DNA of 7,235 nt from contig JALQWE010000077.1 in assembly GCA_023258825.1 (NCBI GenBank), forward strand, positions 3,945-11,179, in the 5' to 3' direction. The notes beneath the pieces are model-generated. The model did not search any database and was not told the DNA's origin. It worked only from the letters and a program-made list of their open reading frames with translations. The position numbers were made by a program, and so were the translations under genes. How positions within the stretch are numbered: the first letter of the stretch is position 1; each line of letters starts with the position of its first letter. Source of the DNA: Planctomycetaceae bacterium (GTDB lineage Bacteria > Planctomycetota > Planctomycetia > Planctomycetales > Planctomycetaceae). Positions 1-5,534 of this stretch are shown here, piece after piece.

Positions 1-91
1 TCAGCCGATAAAACGCAAACGGACCACCTTCCGGAGTGACCGAGGTGAGTTCTTCCACGTGAAAGTCGTCAGGAGTACAGCGGAGTTTCAC
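1..91 (-). CDS. truD: tRNA pseudouridine(13) synthase TruD, N-terminal 30 residues (runs off left edge)
   Basis: The minus strand from 91 down to 1 reads without a stop. It starts at a GTG, the only start-type codon after an in-frame stop at 115-113, and gives MKLRCTPDDFHVEEL followed by TSVTPEGGPFAFYRL. The pattern x-T-P-D-D-F-x-V-E-E-L, then a Gly/Pro turn and an aromatic beta strand, is the opening of TruD enzymes; E. coli TruD has the comparable PEDFVVVEDL. The family converts uridine 13 of certain tRNAs to pseudouridine in the cytoplasm. The E. coli protein has about 20 residues before this motif, whereas this one begins almost directly at it. The catalytic aspartate and the rest of the protein lie outside the window. 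The start has only a weak AGGG about 10 bases upstream. The gene follows terC on the same strand after 105 bases, so the two could be co-transcribed. The call rests on 30 residues, but the motif is distinctive. Confidence 0.75.
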   Translation of the reverse strand, partial: MKLRCTPDDFHVEELTSVTPEGGPFAFYRL

Positions 92-196
92 GACGGAAGA
101 ACCCTGAGTCGGTCAGTACGAACCAGCTTGCACAGGGCAGTGGCGATGAAGCACCACTTCACGAGGCCAAAGCTGGAGATCAAGCAGGAGGAAGCG

Positions 197-1114
197 TCAA
201 TGAGCGATTTTTCCGGCATCCGCAGGTTTACGAGCCGGGATAAAGCCCACGCACAGGGCGGCGGCCATGGACAACCAGAAGACCCAGAACTCAATGTGAG
301 TGTAGTCATGGAAGTTAATCCGATGCGGGTCTGCTTCTGAGTTGAATCCCCAGTCAACCAGCAGCTTGACTCCGATAACAATCACGAGCAGGTAGGCGGC
401 AACTTCAAACCGCGGAAATTTTTCAAGCAGGCGAATAAACATGGCTGCCGCGACTCGCATCAGCATCAGCCCGATGACACCACCTGCGATTACGACCCAG
501 AGTTTCGGGTGGGGCGCGTTTTCGGCATGCCCTTCCGGCGGTGATCCTACCAGAGCAATCGCGGCAAGAATTGAGTCGACAGCGAAGGCGATGTCGGTGA
601 GTTCGATCACTGCGACTGTCGTCCAGAAACTCTTTCCAGCCCGGATCTCTTGTTCCGGGAATGGAACCGGAACGCGTTCCTGAATCTCCAGCATCTCCTG
701 ATCTGAAGTCAGTGGGGCGTTGGTTCCGGAAATTCGAAGCTCCGGCTCACCCTGCGCGTCGATGCTGACAACCTCCTCAGAGGTCTCTTTCGATTCAAAG
801 AAGAGGTGTTTGACGGCAATGTAGACCAGATAGCCGCCTCCGAAGAGCTTGACGATTCTCCATTTCAGGAGGTAGCTGGCCGTGGCGACGGCGACGATAC
901 GGAAGACGAAGGCACCAACAAGTCCGTAAGTCAGAGCCCGCTTCTGCAGTGGCTTGGGAACTCGCTTGGCCAGCAATCCCAGCACGAGCGCGTTGTCGAT
1001 CGAAAGCATGCCCTCAAGCAGCACGAGCAGTGAGATGACCACGAGGTCGTGACTATTGAAGGTCTGCCCCCAAATTCCAAGGGAGACGTCAGCGGCGGCC
1101 AGTAAACCTGACAT
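197..1114 (-). CDS. TerC family integral membrane protein (Alx/TerC-type)
   Basis: This complete 305-residue membrane protein has about seven predicted helices (roughly residues 22-46, 62-84, 88-105, 164-190, 205-228, 236-255 and 275-294). It carries both internal-repeat signatures of TerC: EGMLSIDNALVLG at 34-46, with acidic residues E34 and D40 inside the membrane, and ELTDIAFAVDSILAA at 171-185, with E171, D174 and D180. It also has the family's RFEVAAYLLVIVIGVKLL segment near 235. Family members such as E. coli Alx are linked to Mn2+ export and pH response, and others to tellurite resistance. Metal export by this protein is inferred from the family, and its substrate cannot be read from the sequence. 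An acidic soluble loop at about 106-160 separates the two halves. The ATG at 1114 has a GGTGGA site about 8 bases upstream. Length and motifs show an intact gene. No ter-operon partners are nearby, so a tellurite role is not supported by context. Confidence 0.93.
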   Translation of the reverse strand: MSGLLAAADVSLGIWGQTFNSHDLVVISLLVLLEGMLSIDNALVLGLLAKRVPKPLQKRALTYGLVGAFVFRIVAVATASYLLKWRIVKLFGGGYLVYIAVKHLFFESKETSEEVVSIDAQGEPELRISGTNAPLTSDQEMLEIQERVPVPFPEQEIRAGKSFWTTVAVIELTDIAFAVDSILAAIALVGSPPEGHAENAPHPKLWVVIAGGVIGLMLMRVAAAMFIRLLEKFPRFEVAAYLLVIVIGVKLLVDWGFNSEADPHRINFHDYTHIEFWVFWLSMAAALCVGFIPARKPADAGKIAH

Positions 1115-1598
1115 TGTTCAATTCCACCCGTTTCACACAGCCTGACAACAGTCGCCCTGATGAATCTTCGGCGACACCCTGAAAAGCCTTTTTCAGGAAC
1201 TGTGAAGACTACCAGGGACAACCCGGAACTGCCAATTCCGAAGGCACTCAGACCGCATCGATTTTCGAGATTGGTCGGGATTTTGCGTCTGGTGGCTGTC
1301 GTCATCGTTCAGATTTCAAAGGATCCCCCCGGAAAGTCTCTCGTGTGACCTGTGGAAAAACACGCTTTTGCCTTAGTTTGTCGAAGCCGGTTTGCTGTCT
1401 CAGGTGTGTCATCGGTTCGGCTTTTCCGAATTGCTCACTATAATCTCCCAGAGTGTCGGTGGCTGCGTATCGAGCAGTGTGGTCAGCGGGATGTTGCTTC
1501 GAAAACCCATCAGCGGCCGTTTCCTCCCGGGGCCAGCATTGCTCAAATTGTGATACCGACAGATCTCATTCGTTTTGATCCGTGACAGGAGTTCTTAA
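1115..1598. other. Gene-free intergenic region between divergent terC and the DinB-like gene
   Basis: These 484 bases separate two divergently transcribed genes and should hold both promoters. Short reading frames cross it, but none has a convincing ribosome site, family motif or protein-like composition. A perfect TATAAT lies at 1439-1444 facing the DinB-like gene. An inverted repeat, AAGCCG at 1384-1389 with CGGCTT at 1418-1423 and a 28-base loop, overlaps the upstream part of that putative promoter. I found no recognisable Mn2+ riboswitch (yybP-ykoY type) in front of terC by eye, though such elements are hard to exclude without a covariance-model search. Confidence 0.6.
1416..1444 (+). promoter_or_regulatory. 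Candidate sigma-70 promoter for the DinB-like gene
   Basis: A perfect TATAAT (1439-1444) is preceded at 17 bases by TTCGGC (1416-1421), a poor match to the -35 consensus. Transcription would start near 1451 and leave a leader of about 150 bases before the ATG at 1599. The exact -10 hexamer in an intergenic region is suggestive, but the weak -35 and the chance of finding such a hexamer at random keep confidence low. Confidence 0.35.
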
Positions 1599-2120
1599 AT
1601 GACGCGTTCATTCGGAAATACAGTGGCAGATTCTCTGGATCTTTGCCTGGGGTACACGGAGCGTTTGCTGAAGGACGTGACGCCGGCAAATTTCGCCCGC
1701 TTTGCCAGTCCCGGCGGGCAGGTTGTTGAGTCCAATCATGCCGCGTTTGTGCTCGGTCACCTTGCCCTGTACGCACCACGAATCCTCAGAGACCTCGGAC
1801 ATACCCCCAATATGATCCCCGCAGCCTTTGAGGCGGTGTTCTCCAAGGACGCCAAATGTGCGGACGATCCGAGCGGGCAGTTGTACCCGTCAATGGAATC
1901 TGTTTGTGCGGTGTATTACGAAGGGTACCGAGCGGCGAGTGCAGCGCTGCGAGCAGCACCGGACACCGTTTTTCAGCAACCTAATCCCAATCCGGGTCGT
2001 CTGGCCGAACTGTTTCCGTCGCTTGGTTCCATGCATGCGTTTTATTGCGGTGGTCACATGATGATGCATCTCGGTCAGGTCAGCGCATGGCGCAGAATGA
2101 TCGGGCTGGGAGCAGCCTGA
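1599..2120 (+). CDS. DinB superfamily protein (putative metal-binding four-helix bundle)
   Basis: This 173-residue protein fits the DinB/DinB_2 fold, a four-helix bundle that binds a divalent metal through three histidines. The visible ligand candidates are in SNHAAFVLGHLALY (H47 and H54) in the second helix and in GGHMMMHLGQVSAWRRM (H153 and H157) near the C-terminus; the HxxxHxGQxxxxRR pattern is typical of the superfamily. An N-terminal helix with an aromatic and acidic face (residues 8-25) also fits. The family includes damage-induced proteins and thiol-dependent transferases (bacillithiol or mycothiol S-transferases), but most members have no known reaction and none can be assigned here. 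The ATG is well supported by AGGAG at 1587-1591, seven bases upstream. A candidate promoter lies about 150 bases upstream. The gene ends 165 bases before the next plus-strand gene, so an operon with that gene is possible but not evident. Confidence 0.82.
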   Translation: MTRSFGNTVADSLDLCLGYTERLLKDVTPANFARFASPGGQVVESNHAAFVLGHLALYAPRILRDLGHTPNMIPAAFEAVFSKDAKCADDPSGQLYPSMESVCAVYYEGYRAASAALRAAPDTVFQQPNPNPGRLAELFPSLGSMHAFYCGGHMMMHLGQVSAWRRMIGLGAA

Positions 2121-2183
2121 TCGTTCAGGAATTCACGGGATCACTGAGGGGCAGCTTCCGGATTTGATTTCACCCCCGGGTCT

Positions 2184-2213
2184 GCGGTGCCAATCACACG
2201 AGCCGAGCACCGC
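2184..2213. repeat. Inverted repeat in the gap after the DinB-like gene
   Basis: GCGGTGC at 2184-2190 is perfectly complementary to GCACCGC at 2207-2213 with a 16-base loop. It lies in the 165-base gap between the DinB-like gene and the following gene. No T-run follows on either side, so it is not a standard intrinsic terminator. It may be an RNA hairpin in the leader of the next gene or a chance occurrence. Nothing else is recognisable in this gap apart from the AGGAAG ribosome site at 2276-2281. Confidence 0.3.
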
Positions 2214-2285
2214 CAGCGACCATGGAGCGTGATTCAACCGGGATGATCTGCGACAGGCCAGCGTTTCTGTTCGACAGGAAGTTTC

Positions 2286-3410
2286 ATGAGGTTTGCGTTC
2301 ATCGGGACCAATTCCCAGGCATGGCCACTGCTCGACGCAGTCTACCGGTCTGAGCGGCATTCGCTGGCAACCAGCCTGATCGAGGGCGATTTGCGGCAGC
2401 AGCTTGCTGAAGCCGCAATTTCCGTTCGGCTGGCAGACAACGCGGAAGATATCGTGGCTGGCCAGGGGGCTGAGATCATCGTTCTGGCGCTGGAGGATCT
2501 CGACGAGATCCTGCGGCTGTCTCGAATTGCGAGTCAGAGCGGGCGTCCGATCGTGGTCATTCTGCCTTCGCTGACGGCATCGCCTGCTTTGTCCTTCGAA
2601 TTGCAACTGCTGCTGGATGAAGCCGGCACTGCGATTCTTCCGGTCACTGGGCGCTGGCGGCTGAATGATCTGGCGGCTGATCGTCTGAACCTGGGATTGT
2701 CCGCTCCGGATATCCATCAGGTCAGCCTGGAATTGCCGCTGCTGGATTCGACGGAGCGACATTTGTTGCAGGCTGTCCGCGAAGGGCTTGACATTCTCAC
2801 GGCGACCGGTTTTCGATATTCGCAGGTGACATGTCTCGATGCCGCATCGCCCGATGGCACACTGCTGTCACGACTGATCACGTTGAATTCACAGCCGGAA
2901 GCAGAAACTCGACTGCCACCGGCCTCGTTGACGCTGCGACCTGCCCGATTTGCTGCGGAACCCACACTCAGGGTTGTGACAAGTGCCGGCGAAGCGATGT
3001 CCATGACGGTCACAGCTCCCAACTGGCTGTCTCGAATTGAAGTCTTCAGTCAACAACACGCCCTCTGCTCCGTCGCTCTGGATGATTGTTCCGCAACGCT
3101 CGAGTTGGCAGAGGCGGTGGCCAAGTCCATTCGCCGTCGGCGGACTGTGGACGTGCATTTTGACGCGGGTACGGAGCGGAGTGTTTTCAAAAGTCAGATG
3201 ACGGCAATCGGTTGCGGCGTCCTGTCGTGGCTGATGTTGGGCATGGTGGCCTATTTGATTGCCGGCCAGTTGCTGACACTGCCGGACTGGGTCTGGTATA
3301 CCGCTCGGATCCTGTGGATGCTGCCGTTAGTTCTGTTTCTTGCCGCACAAATGCTGCTGCCACTGACCCGCGATCGCGGAGCCGAGGGGCGAAGAACTCA
3401 ACGCGGGTGA
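2286..3410 (+). CDS. Uncharacterised membrane-anchored protein with a Rossmann-like N-terminal domain
   Basis: I do not recognise a named family for this 374-residue protein. Residues 1-120 look like a degenerate nucleotide-binding Rossmann domain: a beta strand and loop MRFAFIGTNSQAW at the start, a second strand near 45-50 (ISVRLA), a third at 62-69 (AEIIVLALED), and a fourth at 88-94 (PIVVILP). This resembles the N-terminal half of Gfo/Idh/MocA oxidoreductases, but the usual GxGxxG is not intact and the E-K-P catalytic motif is absent. Residues 145-295 form a soluble region of mixed strands without a motif I can name. Two strongly hydrophobic helices close the protein (about 304-330 and 337-360), followed by an Arg-rich tail that should be cytoplasmic, placing both ends inside the cell. 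The ATG has AGGAAG at 2276-2281. Possible roles include membrane-bound sensing or a dehydrogenase-like regulator, both guesses. The open reading frame is sound; function is unknown. Confidence 0.8.
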   Translation: MRFAFIGTNSQAWPLLDAVYRSERHSLATSLIEGDLRQQLAEAAISVRLADNAEDIVAGQGAEIIVLALEDLDEILRLSRIASQSGRPIVVILPSLTASPALSFELQLLLDEAGTAILPVTGRWRLNDLAADRLNLGLSAPDIHQVSLELPLLDSTERHLLQAVREGLDILTATGFRYSQVTCLDAASPDGTLLSRLITLNSQPEAETRLPPASLTLRPARFAAEPTLRVVTSAGEAMSMTVTAPNWLSRIEVFSQQHALCSVALDDCSATLELAEAVAKSIRRRRTVDVHFDAGTERSVFKSQMTAIGCGVLSWLMLGMVAYLIAGQLLTLPDWVWYTARILWMLPLVLFLAAQMLLPLTRDRGAEGRRTQRG

Positions 3411-3661
3411 GCGTGCCCGTGCTACTGTGCATTGGCTGCACCGGCAGACGCATCGCGATCAGTCCAAAGGCGTGATGAGGCCGATGGAACGACTATTTAT
3501 GAAGAGCCCCGTGACAGGTTGTGCGAGCGTTCTTTGCGCGGGATTACCTGCGAGGTTCAATGGCAGGAAATGCGGTTGATGCAGAAACGCCGCTCAGGAT
3601 GGAGGCGTGTTTGAGGTCACACAGCATCAATCGCGGTGAACGGGTTGCACCGTGCGCCTTT
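3411..3661. other. Convergent intergenic region
   Basis: This 251-base stretch lies between the 3' ends of two convergent genes. It contains a short inverted repeat, CGGTG at 3634-3638 with CACCG at 3648-3652, just beyond the stop of the DUF1552 gene, but no T-run follows on either strand. I therefore do not call it an intrinsic terminator. Two short plus-strand reading frames crossing it have no credible start context or recognisable protein features. Confidence 0.4.
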
Positions 3662-4966
3662 TCAGACTTCGCTCAGGCGTTCTGTTGCATCACCAAACCG
3701 GTCCTGATGAATTCCAAATTTGTCCAGAAGTGACAGGAACAGGCTGCACATACGGCGATTGGGCTTGTCCAGATAGTTGAGCACCCGTCCGGTTTCCAGT
3801 TTGCCACCCCCTTTGCCGACGATGACGACAGGCAGTTTGGTGGCATCATGACTGCCGGTCAGCATGCTGCTGCAGTACATCAGCATTGAGTTGTCGAGCG
3901 CTGTGCGTTCACCTTCCTGAATGGCATCCAGCTTGTCAGCGATGTAAGCCAGTTGCTGGATGAAGAACTGATTGACCTTCAGCCAGTCTTCAGATTCCTG
4001 GTGAGACAGGAGGTGGTGGATCATGTAGTCCACACCGAGGTTAGGGAATCTCAATGACGAGTGGTCATTGTTCAGTTTCAGTGTGCAGATTCGGGTAGAA
4101 TCTGTCTGGAAGGCGAGGACCAGGATGTCGCACATCAGCCGCATGTGTTCGGCGATGTCCTGAGGCACACCGTCGGCAGGGCGTGGAATATTGGGTTTGT
4201 CCAGGGATGGCTTCCAACCCTGAAATTCACCCCGTTCACCGGCCCTTGCGATTCGCTGTTCGACTTCGCGAACTGAATTCAGGTATTCGTCCAGTTTCTG
4301 CTGATCGCGTCGGCTGATTGAACGCCGCAGGTCGCCGGCGTCCTGAAGGACGGCGTCCAGAACACTTTTGTCGGCTTTGGAGGCATCGTCACGGAAGAGT
4401 CGATCGAAGGCCAGTGCGGGAAAGACCTCAAGCGGCGTGGGAGTTGTGGGGGAACTCCAGGAAATGTGGCTGCTGTACAGCATGGAGTAGTTTTTGTGGA
4501 CGGACGGATTGGCTTTTTCGCAGCCCAGCACGAGGCTGGGAACGCGAGTTGTCTGCCCGTATTGCTGGGCGAGCAGCTGGTCGATGCTGGTACCGCTGCG
4601 AATGCCACCGCCTGCTTCCAGAGGGGCTCCACTGAGGAGATTTCCGGTCTGCGAGCTGTGAATATTTCCCTTGAGGGCTTCTTCGTTGAAAAGTCCCTGC
4701 ACGAAGAGCAGTTTTTCGCGGTGTGCGTTCAGGGGCTCGAGAACTCTGCCCAGTTCCATGTCGCGCCCGGCGCCTTTAGCCCACCAGTGATCCTTGTGGA
4801 AGCCGTTGCCTGAAAACAGGACGGCAAAGCGGGTTGGAGCATCGCCACTGACGGCGGTTGTGCCAGCTTCCTGTCCCCAGACCTTGAGTGATTCCATCCA
4901 CGGCAATGCCATGGAAACGCCAAGTCCTCGCAGTGTGGTTCGCCGGGTCGTCAGGAAGGCGCTCAT
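3662..4966 (-). CDS. DUF1552 domain-containing protein with twin-arginine-like leader
   Basis: This 434-residue protein belongs to the DUF1552 family, which is expanded in Planctomycetota. The N-terminus has R8-R9-T-T-L-R-G-L-G then VSMALPWMESL, the characteristic leader of the family, which resembles a twin-arginine export signal with a short hydrophobic stretch; export is therefore likely. Further marks are FSGNGFHKDHWW at 51-62, GNIHSSQTGNLLSG at 100-113, a charged helical segment at about 218-243, and the C-terminal HDATKLPVVIVGKGGGKL followed by GRVLNYL (373-400). The last part recalls the metal-site region of alkaline-phosphatase or sulfatase-like folds, but no enzyme activity is established for the family. 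The start at 4966 is chosen over an in-frame GTG at 5074 because AAGGAG lies 8 bases upstream and the extra 36 residues would bury the export signal. In many planctomycetes such genes sit beside DUF1592-type cytochrome proteins; none is seen here. Confidence 0.9.
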   Translation of the reverse strand: MSAFLTTRRTTLRGLGVSMALPWMESLKVWGQEAGTTAVSGDAPTRFAVLFSGNGFHKDHWWAKGAGRDMELGRVLEPLNAHREKLLFVQGLFNEEALKGNIHSSQTGNLLSGAPLEAGGGIRSGTSIDQLLAQQYGQTTRVPSLVLGCEKANPSVHKNYSMLYSSHISWSSPTTPTPLEVFPALAFDRLFRDDASKADKSVLDAVLQDAGDLRRSISRRDQQKLDEYLNSVREVEQRIARAGERGEFQGWKPSLDKPNIPRPADGVPQDIAEHMRLMCDILVLAFQTDSTRICTLKLNNDHSSLRFPNLGVDYMIHHLLSHQESEDWLKVNQFFIQQLAYIADKLDAIQEGERTALDNSMLMYCSSMLTGSHDATKLPVVIVGKGGGKLETGRVLNYLDKPNRRMCSLFLSLLDKFGIHQDRFGDATERLSEV

Positions 4967-4974
4967 GCGTGAAA

Positions 4975-4980
4975 CTCCTT
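4975..4980 (-). promoter_or_regulatory. Ribosome binding site that fixes the DUF1552 start
   Basis: On the minus strand this reads AAGGAG, eight bases before the ATG at 4966. It is the strongest Shine-Dalgarno match in the window and argues for the 434-residue protein over the 36-residue-longer version that would begin at a GTG at 5074. Confidence 0.8.
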
Positions 4981-5322
4981 GCGAGCTTTGTGTGGAATTC
5001 AGGGGGCGGAATGGCAGGAAGAATAATGAGAGCTTACCGTGGATGCTGAGATAAAGCATCGGAAACCCGATCACATCACCGACCGGAGGCGAAATTCTAC
5101 GCTGAAAAAGGCAACTCTACCAGTTTTACGTCGCGGTTTTGTGCCCTCGTCTGCCGCACGCGTACGACTCTGAGGGCGCAGTGGTCGCGACAGGAGACTC
5201 GGCCTGCACCCGTGTTTCGGACGTGTCCGGAGTCGAAAAGTGGGCTCCGGGTTGGGGAAGTCAGCTATCAGGTAATCCGTTGAAGGGACCGACTTTGATC
5301 CTGCCGACGGACGGTCGTGCTT

Positions 5323-5340
5323 TCCGGGAATTGTTCCGGA
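5323..5340. repeat. Imperfect inverted repeat upstream of the hydrogenase gene
   Basis: TCCGGGAA at 5323-5330 pairs with TTCCGGA at 5334-5340 if one G is bulged, with a three-base loop. It lies about 195 bases before the hydrogenase start codon. As an RNA it would form a small hairpin; as DNA the near-symmetric TCCGG/CCGGA halves could be a regulator site. Chance occurrence is also likely. Confidence 0.25.
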
Positions 5341-5534
5341 GACTGCCGCACCGAGTGCGAAGAGAATTATCAAGGATGGTTTGGTTTTTCCCTTCCGCGA
5401 TTTTACCGGGTGGTGTTTTCACGCTGGTTGACGGTTCAGAGGGCTCATAGACTACATGCGAAAGCTCCCTTCAGGCTGCTGACCTGCTCCGAACAGCCAC
5501 CCCCGTATCTGCTCTGCAACAGAATTCGACCGCT

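Larger units (their letters stand above)
4967..5534. other. Long divergent intergenic region upstream of the hydrogenase genes
   Basis: These 568 bases lie between the divergent starts of the DUF1552 gene and the hydrogenase large subunit gene. Reading frames of up to about 100 codons cross it on both strands, but they overlap one another, lack ribosome sites and show low-complexity Arg/Pro/Ser composition, so I call none. TTGACG at 5428-5433 is a reasonable -35 box, but the sequence 17 bases on (ACTACA at 5451) is a poor -10. An imperfect inverted repeat lies at 5323-5340. I found no FNR-type palindrome, no sigma-54 GG-N10-GC element and no tRNA by eye. The region probably carries the controls for both flanking genes. 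Confidence 0.6.

Noticed and set aside
197..1114. Tellurite-resistance operon interpretation of the TerC gene
   Set aside because: No TerA, TerB, TerD, TerE or TerZ genes are nearby, and isolated TerC homologs are better linked to metal ion export or pH response.
931..1305. Minus-strand 124-codon frame overlapping the start of terC
   Set aside because: Its downstream part is an out-of-frame reading of the intact terC coding sequence, and the rest lacks any family features.
1160..1585. Two short plus-strand frames (62 and 77 codons) in the terC/DinB gap
   Set aside because: Neither has start context, hydrophobic pattern or motif, and the second spans the candidate promoter and leader of the DinB-like gene.
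3634..3652. Possible bidirectional terminator hairpin between the convergent genes
   Set aside because: The stem is only five base pairs and no T-run follows on either strand.
3432..3733. Small plus-strand frames in the convergent gap (60 and 70 codons)
   Set aside because: They run antisense into the DUF1552 3' end or lack a ribosome site, with no protein-like features.
4967..5074. N-terminal extension of the DUF1552 protein to a GTG at 5074 (36 extra residues)
   Set aside because: It lacks a ribosome site and would place 36 residues before the twin-arginine-like leader, whereas ATG 4966 has AAGGAG at ideal spacing.
5071..5373. Minus-strand 100-codon frame starting MIILFALGAAVSG, which looks briefly like a signal peptide
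   Set aside because: It begins at a TTG without a ribosome site, and after the first 15 residues it becomes Arg/Pro/Ser-rich with no motif. It overlaps competing frames on the other strand.
5400..5430. Sigma-54 promoter (GG-N10-GC) before the hydrogenase gene
   Set aside because: The nearest match has nine bases between GG and GC and a poor surrounding consensus.
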